A stretch of DNA of 64,000 nucleotides from Phreatobacter sp. (GTDB taxonomy: Bacteria; Pseudomonadota; Alphaproteobacteria; Rhizobiales; Phreatobacteraceae): positions 124,001 to 188,000 of the forward strand of contig NZ_JALHMP010000003.1 of NCBI RefSeq assembly GCF_022843985.1. Reading direction: 5' to 3'. Under the pieces are notes generated by a model. That model ran no database searches. It worked only from the letters and a program-made list of their open reading frames with translations, and had not been told where the DNA came from. This document shows positions 45,686 through 54,988 of the stretch, in pieces; within the stretch, counting starts at the first letter, position 1; the number at the start of each line of letters is the position of its first letter. The position numbers and the translations under genes were made by a program.

Positions 45686-46963
45686 TCAGGTCTTGTCGCC
45701 GCGGCCGGGAACCGGCGGCGGCGACACCGCTTCGGACTGGACGGCAGGTGGCGGCAGCATCTGCCCCGCCACAAGGGATGCGGCGGGAGGCGAAGGCGCG
45801 GCGGCCGGTGTGGAGGCCACGGCCGCGACGGCGGCCTGCTCCTCCTCGTCCTTGCGGCGGCCACGCGCGGGCGGCCGGCTGATCAGGCCACGACCGCGGG
45901 TGATCTTGACGCGCTTCACGCGGCGGGGATCGGCGTCGACAATCTCGAATTCCAGTTCGCCAGGGCCGGCAACGAGTTCGCCGCGCACCGGCACGTGGCC
46001 GGCAACCACCGTGAGATAGCCGCCGATCGTGTCGACATCCTCGGTCACATCCTCGCCGGGATCGAAATCGGGGCCGAGAACCTCGCGGACCTCGTCGAGG
46101 GTTGCCCTGGCATCGGCGATGTAGGCGCCGTCGGCGAGCTGCGCGATGGTCTTGCCATCGTCGACGTCGTGCTCGTCCTCGATGTCGCCGACGATGCTCT
46201 CGACGATGTCCTCCATGGCGATGAGGCCGTCGGTGCCGCCATATTCGTCGACGACGAGCGCCAGCTGGATCCGCGTCGCCTGCATGCGCGCAAGCAGGTC
46301 GATGGCGGGCATGGAGGGCGGCACGAAGAGGATCGGTCTGATCAGCCGCGTCCCCGACAGCGACACCTTGAGGTCGACGGCACCGAGATCGAGACCCGGT
46401 GCGATCTTCCCAGCGGCGGGCTTGTCGGCCGCGGCGCCGGCCTCGGCCTCGCTTGCCCGCGCGCGCCGCTTGCGCGTCGCCTTCTTCGCCTCGGCAAAGA
46501 GGTGTTTCACCAGGTCCTTGATGTGGACCATGCCGACGGGATCGTCGAGTGTATCGTCGAAGACGACGAGCCGGGTATGGCCGGCATCCTCGAAGGCCTG
46601 CATCAGGTCGGCCAGGGAGACATCCTTCTGGACCGCCATGATGTCGGCGCGCGGCTGGGCGAGATCATTGACACGGCTCTCGCGCAAATCGAGGATATTG
46701 CGCAGCATGGAGCGCTCTTCCGGCGAAAAGCCGGCGGCAGCGGGCGCATTTTCCTCGAGAACATCTTCGAGATTCTGCCGCGCCGAGGTCTGTGTCCTCA
46801 GGCGCAGTCGCGCCATGAGCCGGTCGATCCAGCGGTCGTGCTTGTCTGCGGCACGCTCGGGCGGCGGTCTTGGACCCTCCGCAGGCTGTCCGTTCGCAGG
46901 GGTCGACGTGGAAGCGGCCTCGGCCGCGGTGGTTCGGTATCGACTGTCGCTAGGGTCGGGCAT
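45686..46963 (-). CDS. CBS-domain protein of the CorC/TlyC hemolysin family
   Basis: A 425-residue protein. It contains two CBS motifs (about 100-235) with VVDEYGGTDGLIAMEDIVESIVGDIEDEHD, followed by the CorC_HlyC transporter-associated domain ending in ELEFEIVDADPRRVKRVKI. A basic stretch RKRRARASEAEAGAAA is inserted between the CBS motifs, and the C-terminus has a proline/alanine-rich tail of about 60 residues. No membrane segment is present. Commonly linked to magnesium/cobalt efflux, but the function is unproven. Its start overlaps ybeY by 14 nt. Confidence 0.9.
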   Translation of the reverse strand: MPDPSDSRYRTTAAEAASTSTPANGQPAEGPRPPPERAADKHDRWIDRLMARLRLRTQTSARQNLEDVLEENAPAAAGFSPEERSMLRNILDLRESRVNDLAQPRADIMAVQKDVSLADLMQAFEDAGHTRLVVFDDTLDDPVGMVHIKDLVKHLFAEAKKATRKRRARASEAEAGAAADKPAAGKIAPGLDLGAVDLKVSLSGTRLIRPILFVPPSMPAIDLLARMQATRIQLALVVDEYGGTDGLIAMEDIVESIVGDIEDEHDVDDGKTIAQLADGAYIADARATLDEVREVLGPDFDPGEDVTEDVDTIGGYLTVVAGHVPVRGELVAGPGELEFEIVDADPRRVKRVKITRGRGLISRPPARGRRKDEEEQAAVAAVASTPAAAPSPPAASLVAGQMLPPPAVQSEAVSPPPVPGRGDKT

Positions 46964-47465
46964 GGGTTCCGTCGGGCATCATCCGCCCGGTCGCGTGGGG
47001 ATCGCTGATTCCAAGAGTCGCAAGAATGGAGGTTTCCATCGCCTCCATCGCCACGGCCTCAGCCTCGGACTCGTGATCATAGCCTAAAAGATGCAAGAGG
47101 CCATGGATCGTCAAGTGGGTCAGGTGGTCGGACGGGGTCAGGACCTCCTCGCCGGCCTCCCGGACGAGGGTCTGGTAGGCGATGACGACGTCGCCGAGGA
47201 GAGGCCCCCGCGGCGCCGGAAAAGACAGCACGTTCGTGGGTTTGTCCTTGGCGCGATACTCGCGGTTCAGGCGCTGGACCATGGCATCGTCGGCGAGCGC
47301 CACCGACAGTTCCGCATCCGCGGGGATCGCGACGTCGCGCCGTTCCGAAACGGCGGACACGGCCCGGCGGACGATGTCCTCCGCCGCCGGAAGGCCATCC
47401 CACAGGTCGGAGAGGATCGCGATGTCCGTCCGGATCGCGGCCTCGTCGTGGCCGGAAAGGCTCAT
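46950..47465 (-). CDS. ybeY: Endoribonuclease YbeY
   Basis: A 171-residue metal-dependent RNase acting in 16S rRNA 3' maturation and ribosome quality control. The zinc site HGLLHLLGYDH and the family segment REYRAKDKPTNVLSFP are clear. It overlaps phoH by 4 nt and corC by 14 nt, so the three are translated as a coupled set. Confidence 0.95.
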   Translation of the reverse strand: MSLSGHDEAAIRTDIAILSDLWDGLPAAEDIVRRAVSAVSERRDVAIPADAELSVALADDAMVQRLNREYRAKDKPTNVLSFPAPRGPLLGDVVIAYQTLVREAGEEVLTPSDHLTHLTIHGLLHLLGYDHESEAEAVAMEAMETSILATLGISDPHATGRMMPDGTHARP

Positions 47466-48547
47466 GGCTGACGCATGCGCCGCGGCTGGTGGGGCGCGGC
47501 ATGTTCGCCCGCCCGGGTCGCGGCCTCATAGGCCCGGACGATGCGGCCGACGAGTTCGTGGCGCACTACATCATCCTCGGTGAAGTAGCACTGGGCGATG
47601 CCATCGACGGTCTCGAGGAGGTCGAGGGCTTCCGATAGGCCCGACTTCATGCCGGGCGGCAGGTCGACCTGGGTCGGGTCGCCGGTGATGATCATGCGCG
47701 AGTTCTCACCGAGGCGGGTGAGGAACATCTTCATCTGCATGGATGTCGTGTTCTGCGCCTCGTCGAGGATCACCACGGCATTGGTGAGGGTGCGGCCGCG
47801 CATGAAGGCCAGCGGGGCGATCTCGATCATGCCCGACTGCATGCCGCGCTCCACCCGCGGCGCGTCCATCAGGTCGTAGAGCGCGTCGTAGATCGGCCTC
47901 AGATAGGGATCGACCTTCTCCTTCAGGTCGCCGGGCAGGAAGCCGAGGCGCTCGCCGGCCTCGACCGCGGGACGCGTCAGGATCAGCCGGTCGACCAGGC
48001 CCTTGTCGAGCAGCGCCACGGCCTGCGCCACTGCGAGCCAGGTCTTGCCGGTGCCGGCAGGGCCGATGCCGAAGACCAGTTCGTGGCGCTTCAGGGCGCG
48101 GATATAGCCGTCCTGAGCGGGGGTGCGGGCCCGGACCGTCCGCTTGCGCGTGACGATCTCCTCGTGGCCGAGACGCGGCGCGCCGTCGGCCTCGAACAGG
48201 GACCCCTGGGAGGTGGTCATGCGGATGGCGCCGTCGACGTCGCCGAGGGTCAGGTCCTGGCCGCTCTTCAGCCGCGCATAGAGATTTTCCAGCACGACCT
48301 TGCCCTGTTCGCAGGGATCGGCGGGACCGACGAGGTTGACGAGATTGCCGCGGGCGGTGGCGCGAATGCCGAGCCGCTTTTCCAGGAAGGCGAGGTTCTG
48401 GTCATACTGGCCGAACAGGCGGCTCGCGAGGCGGTTGTCGTCGAAGGAGAGGGTGATCTCGGCCTCGGCCGTGTCGTCATGGGTCGCAAGCCAGGGAATG
48501 TTGCGTCCGCTGTCCGGGCCAAAGCCGCCCCCGCTGGGATTTTTCAA
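47462..48547 (-). CDS. phoH: PhoH-family ATPase (PhoL type)
   Basis: A 361-residue ATPase. An N-terminal KH-like region of about 110 residues precedes the helicase-like ATPase with GPAGTGKTWLA (Walker A), LTRPAVEAGERLGFLPGD, VILDEAQNTT (Walker B) and ITGDPTQVDLP. The protein is thought to act with YbeY in RNA metabolism. The start is TTG (48547) with GAGGA about 9 nt upstream; no suitable ATG exists before the N-terminal domain. miaB ends 33 bp upstream. Confidence 0.93.
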   Translation of the reverse strand: MKNPSGGGFGPDSGRNIPWLATHDDTAEAEITLSFDDNRLASRLFGQYDQNLAFLEKRLGIRATARGNLVNLVGPADPCEQGKVVLENLYARLKSGQDLTLGDVDGAIRMTTSQGSLFEADGAPRLGHEEIVTRKRTVRARTPAQDGYIRALKRHELVFGIGPAGTGKTWLAVAQAVALLDKGLVDRLILTRPAVEAGERLGFLPGDLKEKVDPYLRPIYDALYDLMDAPRVERGMQSGMIEIAPLAFMRGRTLTNAVVILDEAQNTTSMQMKMFLTRLGENSRMIITGDPTQVDLPPGMKSGLSEALDLLETVDGIAQCYFTEDDVVRHELVGRIVRAYEAATRAGEHAAPHQPRRMRQP

Positions 48548-48580
48548 CCGCGCCGTCCTCTTGTCCTGGGTTGAGACCGC

Positions 48581-49981
48581 TCACTCTGCCGCATGCACTG
48601 CCATCATATGGGCATCCGCCGCGAGAACGCCATCCAGGGAGTTTGTCTTGGCCCCGGTGATTCGCACAGGGACGATGCTGCCGATCACAGACGACGGTGC
48701 GATGACCTGGACCGGCGAGAGATAGGGCGAGCGGCCGACCATCTGCCCCGGCTTGCGGCCGGCCTTCTCGAAAAGGATGTCGACGGTGCGGCCGATGAGG
48801 CTCTCCTGGAAAGCCTGCTGCTGGGCTGTCACCAGCGCCTGCAGCGCATGAAGCCTCTCGGTCTGCAGCGATTCCGCCACGTGGCCGTCCATCTCGGCAC
48901 CGGGCGTTCCGGGCCTTGCGGAATAGGCGAAGGTATAGGCGGCGGCGAAGCCGACCTGGCGCACGAGGTCCATCGTGTCGGCAAAATCCGCGTCACTCTC
49001 GCCGGGGAAGCCGACGATGAAGTCGGAGGTGAGCGCGATATCGGGCCGCGCCTGGCGGATGCGGTCGACGAGGCGCAGGTAGTCGTCGCGGGTGTGCTTG
49101 CGGTTCATCCGCTTCAGCACGGCCGTCGAACCGGATTGCACCGGCAGGTGCAGGGAGGGCATGAGGCTCGCCAGGTCGCGATGGGCGGCGACGAGATCGT
49201 CGCTCATCTCGCGCGGATGGCTGGTGGTGTAGCGCAGCCGGGCGATGCCCGGCACATCGGCGAGGCGGTGGAGGAGCCGGGCGAGCGTCCATTCCGAACC
49301 CTCCGGCCCCGCCCCGTGATAGGCATTGACGTTCTGGCCGAGCAGGGTCACCTCGCGCACGCCCGATGCCGCCAGTTTCTCCACCTCGGCGAGAATCTGC
49401 GTGATGGGGCGGGAGACCTCGGCGCCGCGGGTATAGGGCACGACGCAGAAGGTGCAGAACTTGTCGCAACCCTCCTGCACGGTGACGAAGGCGGTGAGGC
49501 CGCGGGCGCGGGTCCTGGCTTCGCTCGCCGCCGGCAGGACCTTGAACTTGTCCTCGACGGGAAATTCGGTGTCGACCACACCGGGCGTGACACCGGCGCG
49601 GGCGACGAGGTCGGGCAGACGGTGATAGCTCTGCGGGCCGACGACGAGATCGACGACCTTGGCGCGCCGGACGATCTCCTCGCCCTCGGCCTGGGCGACG
49701 CAGCCGGTGACGCCCACCATGACCTTGCGGCCCCTTGCCCGCGCCTCCTCCTTGATGACGCGCACGCGGCCGAGTTCGGAATAGACCTTCTCGGCGGCGC
49801 GCTCGCGGATGTGGCAGGTGTTGAGGAGGATGAGATCGGCCTCCTCCGGCGTCGCCACCTCGCGATAGCCCTCAGTGCCCATGACGTCGGCCATGCGCTG
49901 GCTGTCATAGACGTTCATCTGGCAGCCATAGGACTTGACGTAGACGGCCTTGGTCTGGGTCTTTTCGGCGGTTTCGCTCAT
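48581..49981 (-). CDS. miaB: tRNA-2-methylthio-N6-dimethylallyladenosine synthase
   Basis: A 466-residue radical-SAM methylthiotransferase modifying A37 of tRNAs that read codons starting with U. The N-terminal UPF0004 domain has cluster cysteines C20, C56 and C94. The radical-SAM motif is C172-X3-C176-X2-C179, followed by [10 protein letters not shown]. The C-terminal TRAM domain starts near 385. First gene of the conserved run miaB-phoH-ybeY-corC-lnt. Divergent from the DUF2147 gene across 156 bp. Confidence 0.96.
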   Translation of the reverse strand: MSETAEKTQTKAVYVKSYGCQMNVYDSQRMADVMGTEGYREVATPEEADLILLNTCHIRERAAEKVYSELGRVRVIKEEARARGRKVMVGVTGCVAQAEGEEIVRRAKVVDLVVGPQSYHRLPDLVARAGVTPGVVDTEFPVEDKFKVLPAASEARTRARGLTAFVTVQEGCDKFCTFCVVPYTRGAEVSRPITQILAEVEKLAASGVREVTLLGQNVNAYHGAGPEGSEWTLARLLHRLADVPGIARLRYTTSHPREMSDDLVAAHRDLASLMPSLHLPVQSGSTAVLKRMNRKHTRDDYLRLVDRIRQARPDIALTSDFIVGFPGESDADFADTMDLVRQVGFAAAYTFAYSARPGTPGAEMDGHVAESLQTERLHALQALVTAQQQAFQESLIGRTVDILFEKAGRKPGQMVGRSPYLSPVQVIAPSSVIGSIVPVRITGAKTNSLDGVLAADAHMMAVHAAE

Positions 49982-50137
49982 CAGGGGCTCCGTTGGCCGG
50001 TGCTATAGCGGGTTCCCGAAGGGCCGTTAAGGGGGCGCCATTGATGTCACAATCGCGTGATCTCCCGCCGCATCTGCCGAACCATGGACAGATTCCTGGC
50101 GTAAGATCACGTTTGTCACCATCGGCGGAGATGACCC

Positions 50138-50509
50138 ATGCATGTCCTGAAGACGGTTGTCTTGTCCGGAGCATTGCTCGCGGCAAGCCTTGCGGGCGCC
50201 CAGGCGCTGGAAGGCAACTGGCTGCGCGGTGACGGCAATGCCCGGGTGCGCATCGCCCCCTGCGGCGACAAGGTCTGCGCCACCAATCTGTGGATCGGCG
50301 ACACGAGTTCCGGCGAGGAGGTGGGCGACCGGCTGGTCATGACCCTGGCCCCCAAGGGACCCGGGAAGTTCGAGGGGACGGCGTTCGACGTCAAGCGTGG
50401 CCGCAACTACAACATCATCATCACCACCAGCGGTGATCGTCTCAGCACGCGCGGCTGCATCCTCGGACGCCTTCTGTGTCGGGAAGTGACCTGGACGGCC
50501 GCCCGCTAA
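50138..50509 (+). CDS. DUF2147-family exported protein
   Basis: A 123-residue protein with a signal peptide (about 1-23, ending AGAQA) and a DUF2147 beta-barrel-like domain beginning LEGNWLRGDGNARVRIAPCG. Four cysteines are present. The family is widespread and exported, with unknown function. GGAG lies 7 nt before ATG 50138. It is a single gene, convergent with xseB. Confidence 0.85.
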   Translation: MHVLKTVVLSGALLAASLAGAQALEGNWLRGDGNARVRIAPCGDKVCATNLWIGDTSSGEEVGDRLVMTLAPKGPGKFEGTAFDVKRGRNYNIIITTSGDRLSTRGCILGRLLCREVTWTAAR

Positions 50510-50554
50510 GGGGCGGCGATCGGAAGGGGGCGTCAAAGGTCAGCGATCACCCCG

Positions 50555-50815
50555 TCAGCCCGCATCCAGCGGCGTCGTTCCTGCCGGAGACCCGTCGGCG
50601 GCCAGCGTGATCTTCTGGACCCGCGCCTCGGCGTCGCGCAGCAGCGCCTCGCAGCGCTTCTTCAGGGCCTCGCCGCGCTCGTAGATGGCGATGGAATCCT
50701 CGAGCGGCACGTTGCCGCCCTCCAGTTTCTGGACGATCTGCTCGAGTTCGCCGAGCGCCTTCTCGAAGGAGAGGGCCGCGACATCGGCATGGGGGGCGGC
50801 GCTCTTGTCGCTCAT
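50555..50815 (-). CDS. xseB: Exodeoxyribonuclease VII small subunit
   Basis: An 86-residue helical protein with the XseB core [20 protein letters not shown] and [22 protein letters not shown]. It forms exonuclease VII with XseA, which is not in the window. GGGAG is 6 nt before ATG 50815. It follows the histone-deacetylase-family gene by 26 bp, a common pairing in Hyphomicrobiales. Confidence 0.93.
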   Translation of the reverse strand: MSDKSAAPHADVAALSFEKALGELEQIVQKLEGGNVPLEDSIAIYERGEALKKRCEALLRDAEARVQKITLAADGSPAGTTPLDAG

Positions 50816-50841
50816 GGGCACTCCCGGGGAATCGGCTGGGG

Positions 50842-51789
50842 TCAGCCGCGCATCAATGCCATGACATGGGCGCCGACGGAACGGCCGAGCCCCTCGAGGT
50901 CGTAGCCGCCTTCCAGCACCGAGACGACACGGCCGGAGCAGGTCTCGTCCGCCACCTCCATCATCCGCTTGGTCGCCCAGGCGAAATCGGCTTCCGTCAG
51001 GTTGATGTTGGCGAGCGGGTCGCGCTCATGGGCATCGAAGCCGGCCGAGATCAGCACGAGATCGGGACGGAAACCGCGCATGCGCGGCAGGATCACCGTG
51101 TCGAAGGCCTCGCGGAAGGCGTCGCCGCCGTCGCCGGCGCGCAGCGGCGCATTGACGATCTGGTTGTGGGCGCCGGTCTCGTTCAGCGCGCCGGTGCCGG
51201 GATAGAGCGGCATCTCGTGGGTCGACAGATACATGACCGAAGGGTCCGACCAGAAGATGTCCTGGGTGCCGTTACCGTGGTGGACGTCGAAATCCATGAT
51301 GGCGACGCGCGTCGCGCCATATTTCGCCTGGGCGTGTCGGGCAGCGATGGCGACATTGTTGAACAGGCAGAAGCCCATGGCGGTCGCCGTCTCGGCATGG
51401 TGACCGGGGGGGCGGGTAGCGACGAAGGCGTTGCTGACCTTGCCGGCCATCACCTCGTCGACGGCGAAGACGGCGCCGCCGGCGGAGCGCAGCGCCGCCT
51501 CGTAGGACCCGGGCGACAGGGTCGTATCGCCATCGACGTGGACGAGGCCGACGAAGGGCGTGGCATTGACCAGCTTTTCCACGAATTCGGGCGGATGGAC
51601 GCGCAGAATGGCCTCGGCGGAGGCTTCCGGCGCCTCGTCGCGGGCGAGGTCGGCGAAACGCTCGTGCTCCAGGACATGGGTGATCATGCGGAGACGGTCG
51701 GCGCGCTCGGGATGGCCGAAGGGTGTCTGGTGCTCCAGGCACTTGGCATGGGAAATGACGAGTGTGGTCACAGCGGCCGGCCCTTCCAT
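50842..51789 (-). CDS. Histone-deacetylase-superfamily amidohydrolase
   Basis: A 315-residue zinc deacetylase. Conserved pieces are the histidine pair in [20 protein letters not shown], the metal site [27 protein letters not shown] and the C-terminal [11 protein letters not shown]. It belongs to the bacterial AcuC/acetylpolyamine amidohydrolase group. The substrate may be acetylated protein, polyamine or other acyl amine. ATG 51789 and GTG 51771 are both possible starts. In an operon with xseB. Confidence 0.9.
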   Translation of the reverse strand: MEGPAAVTTLVISHAKCLEHQTPFGHPERADRLRMITHVLEHERFADLARDEAPEASAEAILRVHPPEFVEKLVNATPFVGLVHVDGDTTLSPGSYEAALRSAGGAVFAVDEVMAGKVSNAFVATRPPGHHAETATAMGFCLFNNVAIAARHAQAKYGATRVAIMDFDVHHGNGTQDIFWSDPSVMYLSTHEMPLYPGTGALNETGAHNQIVNAPLRAGDGGDAFREAFDTVILPRMRGFRPDLVLISAGFDAHERDPLANINLTEADFAWATKRMMEVADETCSGRVVSVLEGGYDLEGLGRSVGAHVMALMRG

Positions 51790-51990
51790 GCACTGTCACG
51801 GGGCGCAGAGGCCTCGCCGCCGCCCATCCCGGAATGATTAAAGCATGGGGCGTCCCGCGCAACGGGGGGGCCCCACGCAAACGTGATGGCGCTTGCCGTT
51901 TTCCCTGTTGGTGCATCGCAAAACATGGTTTCCCCCCTCGCATCGCCTGTGTCAGGCTGATGACGTTCGGCCACTTGCTCGGGGTTTTTC

Positions 51991-52809
51991 ATGATCCGTG
52001 CATTGATCCTTGTCGTGTTCCTGTCTCTCGCCGGGCCCATTGCAGCGCAAGCCCAGAGCCGATCCGCCGCCAGCGAAGTCGATGTGCAGATCGTGCTGGC
52101 GGTCGACATTTCCTATTCGATGGATCCCGAGGAGCAGCGCCTGCAGCGCGAGGGCTACGTCAAGGCGATCACCTCGCCGGAGGTGCTCGATGCGATCCGC
52201 AAGGGCCTGGTCGGCAAGATCGCGGTGAGCTACCTGGAATGGGCCGGTCATCACGAGCGGCAGGTCGTCATCGACTGGCGGATCATCGACGGGCCGGAGA
52301 GCGCCCAGGCCTTCGCGGCCGAACTGCAGTCGAAACCCTATCGCCGGGCCTTTCGCACCTCGATCTCCGGCGCCATCCAGGCAAGCGTCGACCTTCTCGA
52401 GAAATCAGGCCTGCGCTCGCTGCGACGGGTCATCGACGTGTCGGGCGACGGCTCCAACAACAACGGCCCCCATGTGGAGATCGCCCGCGACGACGCCCTC
52501 GCCAAGGGCATCGTCATCAACGGCCTGCCCATCGTCATCCCGCGGCAGAACACCCGCTATGTCGATATCCCCAATCTCGATGCCTATTACCAGGACTGCG
52601 TGGTCGGCGGTCCCGGCTCCTTCGTCATCCCCATCACCAACCCGGAGGAGTTCGTCACGGCGACCCGGCGCAAGCTGATCCTCGAAGTCGCTGGCATCAC
52701 ACCCGTCTGGCCGCTGCCCGGGGGACCCTTCGTCGTCCCGGCCCAGGCCCAGAAGGTCGACTGCCTGGTCGGCGAACGGATCTGGCGCGAGCGCTGGGAG
52801 CGGAACTGA
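51991..52809 (+). CDS. DUF1194-family exported protein with VWA-like fold
   Basis: A 272-residue exported protein. The signal peptide covers residues 1-22 (ending AAQAQ). The DUF1194 domain resembles a von Willebrand factor A fold: DISYS forms a metal-ion site and VSGDGSNNNG the third loop. It may bind a partner through the metal ion, but its role is unknown. It stands alone, divergent from the deacetylase gene. Confidence 0.88.
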   Translation: MIRALILVVFLSLAGPIAAQAQSRSAASEVDVQIVLAVDISYSMDPEEQRLQREGYVKAITSPEVLDAIRKGLVGKIAVSYLEWAGHHERQVVIDWRIIDGPESAQAFAAELQSKPYRRAFRTSISGAIQASVDLLEKSGLRSLRRVIDVSGDGSNNNGPHVEIARDDALAKGIVINGLPIVIPRQNTRYVDIPNLDAYYQDCVVGGPGSFVIPITNPEEFVTATRRKLILEVAGITPVWPLPGGPFVVPAQAQKVDCLVGERIWRERWERN

Positions 52810-52827
52810 GCGCAGCGCGCCAGGGCC

Positions 52828-52845
52828 GCCCGCGACGGCGCGGGC
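52828..52845. terminator. GC hairpin between convergent genes
   Basis: GCCCGCG and CGCGGGC form a perfect 7-bp stem around ACGG, between the DUF1194 and VOC genes. It lacks a T-run, so it may only be a weak or Rho-assisted terminator. Confidence 0.45.
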
Positions 52846-52857
52846 GTCACGCCGCGC

Positions 52858-52867
52858 GGGGGGGGGG
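52858..52867 (+). repeat. G10 homopolymer next to the VOC-gene stop codon
   Basis: Ten Gs lie 2 bp beyond the VOC-gene stop. Long G tracts are slippage-prone; here the position is non-coding. Confidence 0.9.
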
Positions 52868-52869
52868 CA

Positions 52870-53856
52870 TCAGAGGCTGACGAGGCGGATGGCCGTGCCC
52901 CAGGGATCGGCCGTCGCGAAGCCGCCGGACAGGGCGGTAATCCCGGTGCCCGCCGAGGCGAGCCTCGCCTGCTGCGCGTCGAGGATGGCGCGGTCCTTCA
53001 CCTCCAGCGAGAACCAGGCGATGCCTGTTGCGTTTGCATCGCGGGCGCCGGCGCCCTGGCTGCGCCAGGCATTGATGCCGAGATGATGGTGGTAGCGGCC
53101 CGAGGAGAGGAAGGCCGCGCCGCTGCGCTGGCGCGTCGTGTCGAGGCCGATCGCCGCGCCGTAGAAGGCCTGGCCGCGGGCGACGGAGCCGACGCGCAGA
53201 TGCATGTGGCCGATGCGCAGGCCCGCCGGCGCGGAGGCATAGTCGCTGACCTGGGTATTGGTCAGGCCGACGAGGTCGTCGACATCCAGCGGATCGGTGG
53301 TCATGGTGACCGCATCGCCGTCCCAGCGCCAGAGGTCCGGGGCGCGGTCACTGTAGACCTCGATGCCATTGCCCTCGGGATCGTCGAGATAGACGGCCTC
53401 GCTGACGGCATGGTCGGCAAAGCCGGTGAGCCGCACGCGGTTGCGGGCGACATGGACCAGCCAGCGGGCCAGGTCCTTGCGGGTCGGCATCAGGAAAGCG
53501 GTGTGGAACAGGCCGGCCGTGCCCTGGCGCTCGAAAGGCGCCGACGGCCGCTCCTCGAGCACCAGCAGCACATGGCCGCCGGCACCGAGCCCGACGCGAC
53601 CTGGGGCGGTCTCGATCACCGAAAGGCCGAGCACGTCGCGGTAGAAGCCGGAGACGAGGGCGAGGTCGCGGACGACGAGGGAGACCTGTCCGACGCGCAT
53701 CGGCGTCTGGTGGGCGAAGAGAACCGGAGCCGGCTCCGTCCGCGGGCCGGCGGCGACGCCCTCGGCCCGCGCCGCCGCAACCGCCGCAACCGACAGGCTG
53801 GCGGCGCCTGCCATCTCCAGCAGCGCACGGCGCGTCATCCCCGCATTGAACGCCAT
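52870..53856 (-). CDS. VOC-family (glyoxalase/extradiol-dioxygenase-like) protein with a Tat-type signal
   Basis: A 328-residue protein with two paired VOC modules. Candidate metal ligands are H in RIGHMHLRV, the HHHLGIN segment and an acidic residue near AWFSLEV, as in CatE-like dioxygenases. The N-terminus MTRRALLEMAGAASLSVAA looks like a twin-arginine export signal ending near ARA, which is unusual because VOC dioxygenases are normally cytoplasmic. AGGAGA precedes ATG 53856. The substrate is unknown. Confidence 0.82.
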   Translation of the reverse strand: MAFNAGMTRRALLEMAGAASLSVAAVAAARAEGVAAGPRTEPAPVLFAHQTPMRVGQVSLVVRDLALVSGFYRDVLGLSVIETAPGRVGLGAGGHVLLVLEERPSAPFERQGTAGLFHTAFLMPTRKDLARWLVHVARNRVRLTGFADHAVSEAVYLDDPEGNGIEVYSDRAPDLWRWDGDAVTMTTDPLDVDDLVGLTNTQVSDYASAPAGLRIGHMHLRVGSVARGQAFYGAAIGLDTTRQRSGAAFLSSGRYHHHLGINAWRSQGAGARDANATGIAWFSLEVKDRAILDAQQARLASAGTGITALSGGFATADPWGTAIRLVSL

Positions 53857-54048
53857 CGTCCCGTCTCCTGCCTGTCCAAAAAGCCGCGTCGCCGGTAGCA
53901 TGGCGGAAGGCCAGCACGCATTTCACGTCCACGTCAGGACCGGTCATGGAATCGTCGATCGCGGCGCTGGGCAGTCCCGCGACCCGTGCTCTTGCATCGG
54001 CGCGCGCTTCGGGTTTGTCTGCGCGCCCGTTTCCCCTGGGAGGATGAC

Positions 54049-54837
54049 ATGGATTTCGGCCTGTCCGACAAGAAAGCCCTCGTTCTGGCGTCGAGCCGCG
54101 GTCTCGGCCTCGGCATCGCCGAAGCGCTGGCGGCTGAAGGCGCGACCGTCATGCTGGTCGGCCGCACCGCCGACCGCATCAAGGCCCATGCCGAGGCGAT
54201 CACCGCCCGCGGCAAGGGCAAGGCCTATGGCATGGCCGCCGATCTCGGCGCCGACGGCGCCGTCGACGAGATCGTCGCCCTCGCCGAGAAGACCCTCGGC
54301 CAGATCGACATCCTCGTGAACAACACGGGCGGCCCGCCGGCCAAGCCTGCGACCGAGGTTGCCCCGGACGAGTGGGCGAAGCTGTTCAAGGTGATGGTCG
54401 AGCCGGTCTTCCAGATCACCGCCAAGGTCCTGCCGGGCATGCGCGCCCGCAAGTGGGGCCGCATCCTGACGGTCGCCTCGTCGGGCGTCGAGAACCCGAT
54501 CCCCAACCTCGCCCTGTCGAACGCCCTGCGCTCGACCATCGTCGGCTGGTCGAAGACGCTGTCGAACGAGGTCGCCAAGGACAATGTGACGGTCAACATG
54601 ATCCTGCCCGGCCGCATCGCCACCGACCGGATCAAGGAGCTCGACGAGGCCAATGCCAAGCGCTCGGGCAAATCGATGGACGAGATCCAGGCCGCCTCGA
54701 TCGCCACGATCCCGGCCGGCCGCCTCGGCACCGCCGCGGAATTCGGCGCCACCGCCGCCTTCCTCTGCTCCGAGCAGGCCGCCTATATCACCGGATCGAA
54801 GATCCGCGTCGACGGCGGCGCGACCAAGAACGTCTGA
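54049..54837 (+). CDS. Atypical short-chain dehydrogenase/reductase-like protein
   Basis: A 262-residue Rossmann-fold protein close to FabG-like reductases. The cofactor loop reads ASSRGLGLGIAEAL rather than TGxxxGxG. NNTGGPP and VASSG are present, but the region where Tyr-X3-Lys should lie reads NLALSNALRS, without the tyrosine or lysine. This matches the known BKR-like SDR subgroup with an imperfect catalytic tetrad. It may use a different chemistry or only bind a ligand. GGGAGG is 6 nt before ATG 54049. Confidence 0.88.
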   Translation: MDFGLSDKKALVLASSRGLGLGIAEALAAEGATVMLVGRTADRIKAHAEAITARGKGKAYGMAADLGADGAVDEIVALAEKTLGQIDILVNNTGGPPAKPATEVAPDEWAKLFKVMVEPVFQITAKVLPGMRARKWGRILTVASSGVENPIPNLALSNALRSTIVGWSKTLSNEVAKDNVTVNMILPGRIATDRIKELDEANAKRSGKSMDEIQAASIATIPAGRLGTAAEFGATAAFLCSEQAAYITGSKIRVDGGATKNV

Positions 54838-54845
54838 GCCAGGCG

Positions 54846-54872
54846 GGGGCAGCCTCCACAAGGGGCTGCCCC
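54846..54872 (+). terminator. Hairpin after the SDR-like gene
   Basis: GGGGCAGCC (54846-54854) and GGCTGCCCC (54864-54872) form a perfect 9-bp stem, 8 bp after the stop codon. No T-run follows, so termination efficiency is uncertain. Confidence 0.5.
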
Positions 54873-54988
54873 ACCGCCCCCCAGCGTCGGGGCAGGGCCA
54901 GCTGTTCGTACCGGGCATGACGGAAAGGTCGGCGCCAAGGACCCGGCCCGGATGACACGTCCGCCGCCCTCGGCTAAATCCTCCCCCC

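Noticed and set aside
54873-54988. 6S RNA upstream of the 5-formyl-THF cyclo-ligase
   Set aside because: The gap is too short and shows no long bulged stem typical of 6S RNA.
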